A stretch of DNA of 64,000 nt from Erpobdella octoculata (Eukaryota; Annelida; Clitellata; Hirudinida; Erpobdellidae). A program made the translations under genes and the position numbers. This document shows, piece after piece, positions 50,046-62,503 of the stretch. The stretch lies in NCBI GenBank assembly GCA_963978895.1, contig OZ022241.1, positions 13,216,856-13,280,855 of the forward strand, written 5' to 3'. The first letter of the stretch is position 1, and each line of letters begins with the position of its first letter. The notes under the pieces are model-generated. The model did no database searches. It was given only the letters and a program-made list of their open reading frames with translations, and had not been told where the DNA came from.

Positions 50046-51130
50046 AAAATAAAAGATTTTAGAAAAGACAACAAATTTCACTAAAAAACAATCAATCCAT
50101 AATCCGTTTTAATCATATGCCAACTAGCAGTTTATAAAATAATGTCAGTCAACTATAACATCTCAAGTCTCAACGTATCTACTCCTCTTTCCGTAATGGT
50201 CATATGCCAACTAGCAGTTGGTGATTATGGTATCCTTTCCAAAGAGCGAAAACTTAAGGGTGAAAACAAAAAGGCGAACACAAAAGGGCGAAACTAAAAA
50301 GGGCGAATGCTAAAAAGAGCGAAAATGAAAAGGGAGAAACTAAAAAGAGCGCATAATAAAAAAGGCGAACATCAAAAACACGAAAACATCAAATGTTAAG
50401 ATTTAAAATTTAACGCACACTAGGACACAAACAAACTTTTTTTCTTCTGCTATCTCGCTTTTTTTTCTCTCTCTCTCTTTCTTTTCTTCCATTTGTATTT
50501 TTATTCTCTTCCTTTCCCTAGATTATGATGACGATGATATTGTGGCGAGAATGTTCTAAATGTTTAGTGGATATTAGTACAGTTAATCGTCTTCTTACCA
50601 CTTCTCTCTTTTTCTATTTCTTTCTCTTTTCTCTCTTTTTTATCCCCCCTCTCTCTCTCTCTCTCTTTTTCTCTTTCATAGCTTCTTATGAAGATTCGCT
50701 CATGCGAATGTTGCAAACACATTAATAAAACATTAATGCCAGATGCCATGGTCACGGTCGGGAAACTTTCTACCTAATTACCAATTACAGTTCAAACTGG
50801 AATTTCTAGATATGTATTTTTGATACCAAGTTGGTTATAGAAAAAATTTCCTCACGTAAAAAAATATTTAATTTTACAGCTTCTGTGCAAAAAATGATGA
50901 GCAAATTATACTCAGCAGTGTATAGCTATAAACAAAGAAAAATAATATTAAAAATTACATTGTCAATTTAAACTTTAGTTAAAATATTTCTGGACATTTA
51001 ACTGGAACAATTTGATTGCGGACATTTTATATAGCGCTAAAAAGTTGAAAAAATAAATGCAATTAAAACATACGTTTGATCATGGAACCAAGAAAAAGAT
51101 AAAAAAAACTTTGTTTGTGTGCGTGCGTGA

Positions 51131-51132
51131 AT

Positions 51133-51181
<49 letters not shown>

Positions 51182-51182
51182 T
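51131..51182. repeat. (GA)n microsatellite
   Basis: About 50 bp of GA units followed by GTGTGTG. Related CT-rich stretches are at 50460-50500 and 50655-50675. Confidence 0.9.
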
Positions 51183-51237
51183 GTGATAGAAAAAGTGAAC
51201 CCGGCATTGACAAGTATCTCAAATGGTTAATATTTAA

Positions 51238-51505
51238 ATTACTAGCAAAGTTGCCTCGGAGTTTTAAGAGGTTTTTTTTATCATTTTCTTCTCTCGCTTT
51301 TTCTCTTCCTCTGTTTCTTTTTTCCCCGCTTGCTCTCCTGTTTTTGCTTACACGCCCGCCTCCACTCTTTCTCCCGTTCCCGCTCATTCTCTCGCTTGCC
51401 CCATTTCGCTCGCTCTTCCGCTTGTTTTCCTCTCCCGCTTTTTTTTTTCTTCCTTTGTCTCCTGATTTCTCTTTGCCCATAAAACGTAAACTATATTTGT
51501 TAAAA
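51238..51505 (+). repeat. Family A element, diverged copy
   Basis: Starts TTACTAGCAAAGTTGCCTCG, then GAGTTTTAAGAGGTTTTTTT, then CTCTCCTG / CTCCCGTTCCCGCTC core and CCCATAAAACGTAAACTATA. The minisatellite is short and eroded. Confidence 0.75.
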
Positions 51506-51872
51506 GTTGCTTGAAACATACTTCAAACTTTGTTACGTAAACTAAACTTAAATTTTGCTACGCAATAACCTTTGATGTTCGTACATAGGAACTTTTGGCC
51601 TGGGAGATTTTTCATGCATGAAAAATAAAGATAAAAAATCAAATTAAAATCACCATATTTTTTTCTCTTTAAAGTCCTTCTCTACGCTAATTTTTTTAAA
51701 ACTCCGCCTTGCATTTGCATGCTAGTCCCAAGCTTGGAGAAAGGAGGAGGGAAAATTTAAAAGGATCAAATTATGATCCACGACAGGAAGTACTTAGGTG
51801 CTTCCTACATACAGCTATTTCAGTCTTAAAACAATTGGTGTAAAGGACTATAAACTATTATAAAAAAAACTA

Positions 51873-53400
51873 GCAGTGCCCGTAGCGGCTTCGCTCGCAT
51901 GAAATTAGAGAATTTGAACCGTGCATACATAGGAGAGTACTGCACGAATCAATTTTTTAGGTCTCGGCTCGGCCCGTCGACAACTTGGCTCAGCCCGTTT
52001 CAAAAACCGAATTTCCTGGCCCGGCACGGCCCGTCTAATATGGGCCTGGCCCGTTTTTACAGGCCTAGAAGTTCTATATACTTGATAAAAACCTTCGGCC
52101 CGTCCCACTTCAGGTTTAGCCCGACCCATCTGAACACCCTAAAATCACTAAAATGTTTATATACTTGGTTAAAAATCTCGGCCCGTCCCACCTTGATTTA
52201 ATGTTTAGGCAGGGCCTTATGAAGACCCTAAAATAACGGCTTGGCCCGTCCGTCCGGTGATAAACTGAAATCATCTACTTTTGACCGGCACAAAACCTCA
52301 AAATACCAATTTTCACATCTGTAGCACAGTTTTTGAGTAGCAGTTATTTTAAAATCAAATAACCCTTTTTCAACTTCACATTTGAGGTCCTGGAAACCAA
52401 ATTTTCAAAAAATGGTGAAACTCGTATATCATTATTTTTAGAGTAGAAACTAAATACTAATTTTACTTTTGTAGCATTTACAGTTTTTGAGTAGCAGTTA
52501 CTTTAAAAACCAAGTAATCCTATTTTCCACCCCATATTTGAAGTCCTGGAAACCAAATTTTCAAGAAATGGTAAAACACGTATATCATTATTTCTGGAGT
52601 AGAAACCAAATACTATGTTTTACTCCTGCAGCATCTACAGTTTTCGAATAGCAGTTACAATAAAAACCAAATAACATTATTTTCCATCCCACATTTGAGG
52701 TCCTGGAAACCAAATTTTAAAAAAATGGTTAAACACGTATATCTTTATTTTTAGAATAGAAACTAAATACTAATTTTTACATCTGTGGTATTTACAGTTT
52801 TTGAGTAGCAGTTAGTTTGAAAAACAAATAACCCTATTTTCCACCGCACATTTGAAGTCCTGGAAACCAAATTTTCAGAAAATGCTAAAACACCTATTTC
52901 ATTATTTTGAGAGTAGAAACAAAATACTAATTTTTAATCCTGTAGCATTCACAGTTTTTGAGTAGCAGCTACTTTAAAAACCAAATAACTCAATTTTCCA
53001 ACCAACATTTGAGGTCCGGGAAACCGAATTTTCAAAAAATGGTGAAACACGTATCTTTTTATTTTTTAAGAAAAATCCATGTACCAAATTTCAAAATTTC
53101 CTCATTTTTGGTTTTCGAGATATACATTGTTTTAGAAAAAAGTTTGTTTTCCAGTTTTTTCCCCTCAGGAGCAAAATTTTCAAAAATCCTTTCTTAGCGG
53201 ATGTTTACGCTATAAAAGTAATATAAGTTCCAAATTTCACGTTCCTAGGATGAGGCGTGTGAGCTCGGCATTGATTATCAGTCAGTCATCTGTCAGTCAG
53301 TCAGTCAGTCAGTCAGTCAGTCAGTCAGTCAGTCAGTCAGTCAGTCAGTCAGTCAGTCAGTCAGTCAGTCAGGACATGTTCTTTTATATATATAGATAAT
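51873..53400 (+). repeat. Family B element with 156-bp tandem repeats
   Basis: Starts ACTAGCAGTGCCCGTAGCGG. A CGGCCCGTC-rich part (51965-52260) is followed by five tandem units of about 156 bp (52325-53050), each with CAGTTTTTGAGTAGCAGTTA and GGAAACCAAATTTTCAAAAA. It ends in a GTCA array (about 53285-53372) and ACATGTTCTTTTATATATAT. No coding frame. Confidence 0.8.
53285..53372. repeat. (GTCA)n tetranucleotide array
   Basis: About 20 units at the right end of the family B element. Confidence 0.95.
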
Positions 53401-54147
53401 AATAATTTTTGTTGAAATTGGTCAAACGGTTTGAATTTGTATAGAAAACAAAAAAACATGCAGGCAGACAGAATGTAATTTTTAATTATAGATAACATTT
53501 CATATAGTTATTATAAATTTATTTTCGCCTTTTTATTGTGCGCTTTTTTTGTTTCGCCCTTATTATCGTGCGCTCTTTTTAGCATTCGTCCTTTTTAGTT
53601 TCGCTCTTTTGTTTTCGCCCTTTTGATAGTAAACCGGTGATTATGACTTGACAACTAGCAGTTTATAAAATGAGACCAGCCAACTGTAGCGGCTCTAATC
53701 TCTTCTACTCCTTCCTTAATGGTTATATGCTTCGTTGACATTTGGTGATTACGTCTTGCCAACTACAGCAGTTTATAAAATGAGATATATAATGATCATA
53801 AGCTTGGTTTTGTGCAATACGCAGAAAAGTAAGCCACAGCTGCATACCCAATACTCAGAAAAGTAAGCCACTTGAAGAAATTATTGAAGATACATAAATT
53901 GAAATCACACAACTAAATAAAAAATTTAAATAATGAACAAATTAATCTATGGATTCAATACCAATTTGCCCGAACAACATTTTTATTTTTATTTCCATGG
54001 AGTTATAGTTATTGCATTATATCCAGCTGGGCTAACCAAAGCTCAAAACATTTTCGTTCCAACGATCACTGAAATCATAAATTCTAAAAAAAGCAACAGC
54101 AAAGCATATCAGTCAATAGCAAAAGCAAATTAATAAAACTCCATCGT

Positions 54148-54951
54148 TTAAGGAAATAAGTTCATTGACTTAAGCCACGCTAAACTGGAAAGCGTGTCTT
54201 TTCCAGTGGCATATTCCAACCCAATCCAGCCATCGTATCCACTCATTTTGATATGATTAAACAAATAATCAAAATCAATCTCTCCTTTTGAGCCAGGTGC
54301 TCCTCTTCCGGGAACTTGTGCCACCTGAATGTGACCAATAAATGGTAATAACTTGTCATAAAGATAAGTCAAGTCACCTTGGATGATCTGTGCGTGATAA
54401 AAGTCTAACATAATCTTTAAATTTGGGTGTCCAATTTCCATTAATATTTTTTCAGCTTTATTAAAGCTGTTCATGTAATAGCCAGGTACAGATCGATTAT
54501 TGATTGGTTCAATTAAACATATCAAGCCTTCTTTTTCAAAATATTCGGCTGCTTGTCTGATGTTTTGTTTGTAAGTTATCTCTGCATCTCCTTCGTTACT
54601 ATTACAACCAATTTTCCCAGCTAAAACATGAACCTTTGAGCAATTCAGTTTTTTAGCATAGGTTGCTGTAATCTCCAATGTTTCTAAAAACTTGTTCTTT
54701 TCACCAGACACGCAAGCAAGGCCTAAGTCGCCTTTTGCCATATCACCGGGAAAAGAATTTATAAGTACTTGCTCCAAATCAAGATTGTCTTTAGTATTGA
54801 CTAATTCTTCAACTGGAACATTGAGCCAAAAAGGAGTTTCTACCCCTGAAAATCCAGCTGATTTCGCCAATTGATATTGCTGAATAATATCACTACTTTC
54901 CTCTTTAAATAAAAATCCCAGATTTGCAGAAAACTTCATGTCCACTTGCAT
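54148..54951 (-). CDS. HYI: Putative hydroxypyruvate isomerase, single exon
   Basis: An intact 267-residue ORF covering the full length of the family (human HYI is of similar size). Hydroxypyruvate isomerases are TIM-barrel enzymes that interconvert hydroxypyruvate and tartronate semialdehyde. Ordered motifs: KFSANLGFLF (6-15), VLINSFPGDMAKGDLGLA, the metal-binding LIEPINNR (Glu148), MLDFYHAQI (Asp183, His186), HIQVAQVPGRGAPG, and GLEYATGKDT (Glu246). The two glutamates and the Asp-His pair expected in the active site are present. The first ATG is used; a second Met at codon 5 (MKFSAN) is equally good. No intron is needed, unlike every other host gene here, so it may be a retrocopy or an intron-poor gene. 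A possible AATAAA lies about 160 bp past the stop. Confidence 0.92.
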   Translation of the reverse strand: MQVDMKFSANLGFLFKEESSDIIQQYQLAKSAGFSGVETPFWLNVPVEELVNTKDNLDLEQVLINSFPGDMAKGDLGLACVSGEKNKFLETLEITATYAKKLNCSKVHVLAGKIGCNSNEGDAEITYKQNIRQAAEYFEKEGLICLIEPINNRSVPGYYMNSFNKAEKILMEIGHPNLKIMLDFYHAQIIQGDLTYLYDKLLPFIGHIQVAQVPGRGAPGSKGEIDFDYLFNHIKMSGYDGWIGLEYATGKDTLSSLAWLKSMNLFP

Positions 54952-55286
54952 ACGGCTTAAATTTAAAAAAATAAAGATAATCTTCAGTTAGGTAATTTTA
55001 GTGATAATCTGCCAATTGCGGAGAATTAATTATTTTCGCTATAAATTAGCAAAAATCCTACGGAAATGATAAATATAATAATTAGAAAAGAAACAAGTAA
55101 AGGAAAAAACGAGTTTTTCAACACAAACTTTTATTTCAAATACACTCGATTTAAAAATACGAAAGATGTTCAAATTAAGTTTTTTTTTTCAATTGAATCA
55201 TGTATTGTCATGCTGAAAGTTTCAGTTTCATAGCTAGTCAAAAAGCTTGTTAAATTTTACTTGCAAGATTTTTGTACAGAGAAAGC

Positions 55287-55317
<31 letters not shown>

Positions 55318-58300
55318 AGATTGTAACTTAAATAAAAGTTTGTAAAAACTATTAAAAATTGTTCCTTAAAAAGTTCCGAATCAGTTTTTTACCATTTAAA
55401 ACCGCTTATTTATAAGCGGCTCATAAATTAACTAAATGAAAATGTTGAATTTTAACATTTTAAGTTCTCTCCATATCGTTGGTTTTGAAAACGTTCGCTT
55501 CTATTGCTTCATTTGAAAACATTTATAGGCTACTAGGCTACTACCATGCGGCTACTTACATCCTACAAGCTTTGTGAAAGAGTTTTGTTAGTTTGCAAAA
55601 CCGAGGGCATACAAGCCACCAATTAAATTTATTTAAATACAAATTTTTACTTATAAAATATACAAAATTTACAGTAACTAATTTAATAGCTCTGACGGTT
55701 TTTTTATTTGTTTGAAAACCTATGTTTACTTTTCATCTTGTTTATAAACGCCCGTGTTACTCCGCGTATCATTGCTCGACTTCGACAAAATAACCTTTCA
55801 AAGTAGCAATAAACAGCCTTTTTCCGTTACAAATTTTTTTAAAAACTTTTTATTTTGGTTTTTTATTACTGCATTTAAATATCAAATATTTTGCAAGAGT
55901 TTTATGGAAAATAGCAAAAATAATTCATTCTTCTATAATAATTCTATAGGTATTCTAGTAGTCTAATTCTATATACTATAATAAAGTAATCTAAAGTATA
56001 AAGCATATCTATAGATAACTTATATATGGTATAAAGTAAAAGATTACCAGACAGAAAAAGTAACGCTTTGTTAAAGATTTTTTTTTTATAGAGAAACGCT
56101 TTTTATTTTCATTTCGGGAAAAGACTTGCCGAAGCCGAGTTTTGAATCACAAGCAAATTTTAAAAAAATAATTGCCTAATAAATTAATTATTTGTCAATT
56201 TTAACAAAAAATAGCTTTTTTAACATACCCGTTTTTTAGAAGGCCGAAACTCAAAGCCTAATTTTATTAATGCGGAGCGGTGAGCGAAACTGTTATGAAA
56301 ACGAAAAAAATTTATTCGTTTCTAAATCTACAGTATTCAAAGAAACTGAATTGTAATGTATGCATGTAGACATTGCCTGTTCTTTTATTAAATAATTTCA
56401 TGTTAACTTTGAGTGGTTGATGGAAATGGCGTGCCAGTAAAAATTAAATTTATTATCAAGCAATTAATGCATTAAAAATGTTTGTGCTTTCCTTTCTAAT
56501 TACTCAAAATTTAGACAATAAAATAAGCGTGTGCTTTTAATATTTTAAAATAAAATGACTCTTTTTACTTGTACCATATAGGACCCCGCAAACCGTCACC
56601 GGCACTGTCTTTACAAGTTATCCTTTCAAAAATGACTGGTCATGTGAAGGTATTACAATGCAGGGTTGTTAACAATAGCCAGAAATTGTCTTGGCAGTAC
56701 CAATCCCAATAGGCACTTAAAAATTATTGACCCTGCCAATATCAATACTCAACAGAAAACATATTGCTGCCAATAGCAAATACCAAACACTAATAGTTAA
56801 AAAAACTTTTTTTTCTAAAGTATTTCATTATTAGCACACAAATTTAAAATCATACAATGCTAACAAATGAAAAACGAATAAAATTAAAGAAAAGTTCAAA
56901 ATAAAGAGCAAAGTGGCAAAATAACTTCAGGAAAATTGTTACCACTAATCACCAAAAGTTGTTGCTTAAGATACTACAACACTTTACAAACAAACTGATC
57001 AATAGCCCACCACTGATTTGTATTTATAACTGGATCAGACTTAGCCTTGCTTGAGTATAGTAGCCATTTTGACACCCCTTATGTTATTTACGGAAAATCC
57101 TTAAAAGTGCAAAATTGCCGACTTGCGCAGCTAATAATTGCTCAAATCAACAATATAAGGGAGCCAAACAGTCATTTCATTTGTATGCACTGTTGCAATT
57201 TTTTGACAAGATTTATTTGACACCCGAGCTATAATATAAAACCCTCTAACCAACGGCTAACCACCTAACATGCCTAACAGTTATTATCAGCCTAAATAAT
57301 TTGAATTATTAATTGAAAAGTTTAAAGATTCGTTTTTGCTTAAATTTTAAGTTTTTATTGGATGTATGGGGATGAAATGGGATGCTAAAATGGCAGCAGC
57401 GAGAAGCTAGAAAAATTATAATTCATTTAATATACTAAGCGCGATCCAGTTATATATTGAGATCAGTGGAGCACAATCAAACGGGAATAAATAAGTTAAA
57501 AAAACAAATGTCAAAATGTACAAAAATAAGTTTTCTAAGTTTGAATTTGTTTACAAATTTCAATTTTTAATATTAAAAAATATTGATATTGGGTATTGAC
57601 TAATTTTTGCTTTAAATGTATCGGCGATACAAAACCAATTCCTCTCAGTAAAAGTATTGACAATACCATTCCCAATAACAAAATGTTATTGTCAATAGTG
57701 TATTGGTATTTGGCCAATACCGATCTTAACATCCCTGTTACAATGTATTGTTTCAATCATTTCTAGATCTATAGTTGCGTTAAAGTAAAACGGCAGAAAT
57801 CAGCTAAAAGCTCATTTTAATGAGAATTTGTGACAATCTTTTCAAATTCCGACAAAAATAAGTTAGAAAGGTGCTGTGAGAATAAGTGGGAAACAATTAT
57901 TTTCACGAGCAGCCGTGGAAGTTCTAAACGTCAAAGCAAAAGTTTAAAGTAGGTAAAGAAGATGGAATGCTTCTGTAAATGGAAATCGCATGTTCGTCAT
58001 CATAACAATGTCACTAAGAAAAAAAGAAAAAGCAATAGCCTTTACAACTTGCCTTTTTAAAGGGAGATTGAATACGCCAATTTGTGGTTAAGAATAACCA
58101 GCTCATTAAATGGAAAGAAACTTCCTGTGATAACCAATGTAGAATTCTGTTAGGGTTAAATTAGTTTGCAGATGTAATTTTGTCAACAAAACTTACAAAG
58201 GGTGCAAATTTTGTGGGGCGCAAAAGGGTGCATACATTCTTTTTCACCCCACCTGGCAACGGGCTTGATTTCTTAACAAAGTCAGTAAACTGCACAAACT

Positions 58301-59080
58301 CATTTTGAAATATACATCCAGATCATCTGTATAAACATCAACAAGTCAGTATCTCCTGTAAAAAAGCACATCCAGTTCCCGCAAATAGCCGAACCGTGAC
58401 CAAATAAGCTCGTACGCAGGAAACCGGTGATCCAAAGCTGTGACAAACTGACTGGTAGAAAATTTTCTATGTAATATTTATCTGATTGAGTCAGGTACAA
58501 GTATGTATTCCTAGTGTAACATGGTTTATCAGGTAGATCTAGTCGTACGTTGCGTCGGCGTTCTTTTTTTTAAATCCCCTGCCTTATATTAACTTCACCT
58601 TTCTGTCTGTCTGATTGATTGATTGATCGAACAAAATCCCATTTCCCGTCATCCAATCGATCTCAAATATGGTCTATAGACTCTTTAGGACCAAAAATTA
58701 ACTTTAAGATAATCACGCTAAAAACAAATATTTAGAACGCTCTGCTAAAAATTCTATGCGTTGTTCGGTGACGTTATAAGCTATATAAACATACGTATTT
58801 CTTCCGAAGTCACAACGAGGTAATATCGCTCATTGTCGATTCTTACATATATCCTAACACAGTTTTACTTTGTAATTTAAAAGTTTTCCAAGTTAAAGCT
58901 CAAAATATCTGACATTTTTTACATTAAAAATTAGAAAAAAGAAAAATTATAAAGGATTTTTAAAAAACGAAATTTTTTACGGTTCACTTGTTTCAATATA
59001 TTCTTTTGTTCCAAATTTATTTATTCCCTGCTTTTTCATACCCATTGAAGCACACAAATATTTTACAAAACTTCACAGCT
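54952..59080. other. Gene-free A+T-rich stretch
   Basis: About 4.1 kb. A (CA)n run lies at 55286-55312 and a GATT run at 58608-58628. No domain-bearing frame, exon or transposon terminus was recognised. Confidence 0.5.
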
Positions 59081-59463
59081 ACAACAGATATGTTGATATC
59101 TAATTGAAGCAAAATGTTTCAAAAACCCACACATTCTATAATTTTTTCCAAAAACCTTTTAGAATTTTTTTTCCAAAAATAGCTGATGACCGGTGGAAGA
59201 GGTCACAGGTTTTTTTCTTTAAAAAAATTCAAAACACTTCATACCTATATATCTTCAAAATTTAATTGGCAAATAATTCCTGTGTGCATAACCACCCATT
59301 CTCCTCATGACGACCCTGGGCCAGGCCTAACTTTTTTGAATTATTAAGTAGTGATAAACCAATTTCGATTTTTTTGCCGATTTCCGATTTTCCGATTTCT
59401 GGTACCAAAATTTGCCGATTCCGGTTTCGGTCCGATTAATCGGAAATATCAAATATTAAAAAA
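59081..59463. repeat. Direct repeat, left copy (about 380 bp)
   Basis: Begins CTACAACAGATATGTTGATA and ends near AATCGGAAATATCAAATAT. It includes ATAGCTGATGACCGGTGGAA and repeated CCGATTTCC words. It matches 62504-62885 with few differences. Confidence 0.92.
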
Positions 59464-59490
59464 AAATCACATGAAAAACTGCCGTGGTTT

Positions 59491-59701
59491 TGTGTTATAC
59501 TACAGATAAGGTTCAAATACTAAGGAACAATGAGATTTTATTAAGTACAAAAAGCAGTTACTTTTAAAACGTTTAGAAACAGTTTATTTTAAACAACAGG
59601 AGATAAGATGGTGACGACCGCTGGCTAGAGCTTATTAACATAATCACCGCACTGCAGCAGTCACTTGATAACGGCTTGCTTCTAAAGCGTATATCACGAC
59701 A
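59491..59701 (-). repeat. 3' LTR of the Gypsy remnant
   Basis: 211 bp, starting TGTCGTGATATACGC on the minus strand and ending ATAACACA, preceded by the purine tract CGAAGGGAGG. It contains AATAAA. Confidence 0.8.
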
Positions 59702-62503
59702 CCTCCCTTCGAAGATTAAGTAAATGTTAGTTCACGCGAATCGCACAGGTTGTTTACTGATCCGACCGCTGCGAGTTCGTACAACATATTCATTGTGGGA
59801 AGTGGAGACAATCGGCGATGGTGCCGCAACAACTGATGGTGATGAAACAACGGATGGTGACGAAGACGAAGCAGCTGGCGACGATACTGGAACAGTCAAC
59901 GACTCAGTACAATCTGGTGCAGCAGCTTCAGATGGTGGATCCCACAGATCGCGCGGATCCATCGGCAGGATATTCTCTTTGGAGAGAAGTAGATGTCGAC
60001 GGTTACGACGAAATTCACCACGTTGAGTCTCGACATTGTACGACCGCGGTGATGGATGAACAGAGATCACACGAGCCGGTACCCATTTGTTGAGATAACG
60101 AGCCCGGACATAATCGCCAGTCTTCAAAGGTGATAGTGGGCGTTTGTGTCAATCGTAAATAAGTTTCTGCTTAAGTTGTCGACGTGTCAACTCTGATTTG
60201 AACGATCTGTGGCTAGGCTGTAGACTTAATGTTGTTGATGGCAGTTTGGTACGAAGCCTACGACCAAACAGTAACTGGGATGGACTATCATCAAGTCTTG
60301 AAAAGGATGTTGCTCGATACTGCATAAGAGCGATGTACGGATCTGCACCACTTTCCTCTGCTTTTTGTAGCAATAACTTCAAAGTTTTTATTGAACGTTC
60401 AGATTGTCCATTACTTTGAGCGTAGTGTGGGCTGGAAGTCGTGATTGCAAAAATTCCAACTAGCCGCAAACTTACGCATCTCAAAGCTGTTGAAAAGCAT
60501 ATTGTCACTCACCAGCACTTCTGGGATGCCGTGACAAGAAAATATAGACTTCAAATGTGTTATAACACTTGATGCAATTTTGCTCGACAGTAGACAAACT
60601 TCAGGAAACTTGCTGTAGTAATTAACGACTAACAGATAGTCTTTTCCATATAGTGTGAAGATGTCAGCTCCATGTTTCTGCCATGGTCGATCTGGGATTT
60701 CGTGAGAAATTAACGGTTCACGTTGTTGACATGGTCGATGTGATATGCAGGTTGAACACTTGTTCACAAAATTATCAATGTCCTTGGCCATGCCGAACCA
60801 AAACATTGTTGAACGTGCTAGGGCCTTGCACTTTTTACGACCTGCGGTTGTAAAGTGGAAAGAATGATGATTGCCTCTCCAAACAACAATAGTCCCTTAA
60901 CTTCATGAATGTCACCACTAATGCTGTGAAAACGACGCAAGTCTGCAGGCAGTTTGCTAACATTAGAAGGGAATCCTGAACGAATGTAGTTTCTAAGCTG
61001 AGAAAGGATCTCATCAGCCTCTGTTGCAGTTCTCAAATCAGCCATAGTGTTGATTAATACCTCTGAATCATACAGTAAAATATGTACGGTCACATCAATA
61101 TCTTCAGCCAATTCTAGCTCTTCCCTTGTCGGCAGTTCTTTCAGGAAAGCACGTGATAACGTATCAGCTATGTACATCCGTTTGCCAGGAGTGTACTGAA
61201 CGTCGAGATCGTATTTCAAAAGACGTAGCAGCATACGTTGTAAACGTGGTGTTGTTTGACCGATTGCTTTCTTAAAGATAACTTCCAGATGACGATGATC
61301 GCTCTGGACAAAATCTTTTCGACCATAGATGAACTGTGAAAATTTATCACACGCGAATACAATTGCGAGCAGTTCTTTCTCGATCTGAGCATAACAAGTT
61401 GCAACGTCGGTTAACGCACGTGATGCAAATGCGATTGGCTGTTCTTGCTGAAGAAGACACGAACCAATCCCTCCAAATGATCTGTCTGTTTGAATGACGA
61501 CTGGAAGACTGGGGTCAAAGTATCGAAAAACAGGTGTTGCCGTAAGAATTCGCTTTATGTTCTGAAATGCTTCTTCATGACTTGACGACCAATTCCAAGT
61601 CACATCACTTTTCAGAAATGGACATAACGGCTCAGTGACTTTGGAATAGTTTGGAATGAACTTTGAAAGATAGTTTGTCATTCCCATGATGCGACGTAAG
61701 TCATTTGAATTTACTGGAGTTGGCGTGTTAACCAATGCCTTAACCTTATCAGAATCAGCGCTAACACCATGTTATGAGAGTATGTGTCCAACATACTTGA
61801 CCTTGCTAACCTTCAGTTGCAATTTATCACGGTTGAATCGGACGTTGAACTTTTTGGCACGTTGTAGAACCAGTCTGAGGATGTTGTATCATTTTCTGCT
61901 GCTATAATTAGGTCATCAAATATGATATGCAAACCCGGAATGTCTCCAAAGATTTGAACATTTTTCTTCTGAAGAATTTCTGGAGATGATGAAATTCCAA
62001 AGGGCATTCGCAGGAATGAGTATCGCCCAAACGGAGTGTTAAACGTGCATAATTTAGAACTCTCTTCATCCAGTGCAATCTGCCAAAAAGCATCTTTCAT
62101 GTCGATTACCGTGTAGAGTGTCTTACCGTGTAGATGGACAATAACGTCTTCATCTGTAGGGATCAGGAAGTGCTTACGTTTGATGAAACTATTTAGATCT
62201 TTGGGGTCTAACCATAAACGGAGAAGGGGCTCCTGTAGACGAGAATCGGCACAAGACAACACCACACGATCACGAATTAACGAGTCTTCTTGATGCTCGA
62301 ACTCGCAAGACTGAGCAAGCAAACGAAGTTTCGTGATGAAGGCATCGATTGGCTCACATGGAGTCTGTGGTAAACTCAATAAACGATAACGTTCGAAGAC
62401 GACGTTGCGGCGTGGCGAAAAGTGTTCGCGAACTTTCCCAAGACAGTAGCAAGATCGTCCTCATCCCTAACGTTGTCAAATGTGAAGGTGTTGAAGCTAA
62501 ACC
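59491..62503 (-). pseudogene. Ty3/Gypsy retrotransposon, decayed, truncated in gag
   Basis: Read right to left. A gag piece (62580-62230) includes LVVxSCADSRLQEPLLR-like residues and joins directly into reverse transcriptase, so the region between gag and the reverse transcriptase core is deleted. Reverse transcriptase follows with FWQIALDEESS, FNTPFGRYSFLRMPFGISS and the catalytic box IIFDDLI (about 61915), then a frameshift, KVKYVGHILS with a stop near 61775, RNase H (VIQTDRSFGGIGSCLLQQ, YTPGKRMYIADTLSRAF), integrase (HH-CC region CSTCISHRP, SDNMLF, HYAQSNGQSERSIKTLK) and a C-terminal tail ending TRSGRISKQPVRF (about 59735). A purine tract and one LTR (59491-59701) close the 3' end. No 5' LTR is present. 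Confidence 0.9.

Larger units (their letters stand above)
50229..53635. mobile_element. Mutator-like (MULE) non-autonomous transposon with repeat-built inverted termini
   Basis: Identical 9-bp flanks GGTGATTAT (50220-50228 and 53636-53644). The element begins GGTATCCTTTCCAAAGAGCG and, inverted, GGTTTACTATCAAAAGGGCG. Both termini continue for about 120-150 bp as inverted arrays of GGGCGAAAACTAAAAA-type units (50240-50380 and 53525-53625). Long inverted termini with 9-bp duplications fit Mutator-like elements best. No transposase was found; the 3.4-kb inside holds CT/GA-rich stretches, a family A copy and a family B copy. Confidence 0.75.
50095..53830. repeat. Tandem array of about 115 bp units split by the Mutator-like element
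   Basis: Units with CCAACTAGCAGTTTATAAAA and TCTACTCCT(T)CCTTAATGGT lie at 50110-50228 and resume at 53636-53800. The element at 50229-53635 interrupts them at one point within the unit. Confidence 0.8.

Noticed and set aside
53933..54133. 66-residue plus-strand frame left of HYI
   Set aside because: Short, no domain, no context; likely chance.
59724..60093. Plus-strand frames over the Gypsy integrase end
   Set aside because: Shadows of the minus-strand integrase C-terminal tail, which has the family motifs.
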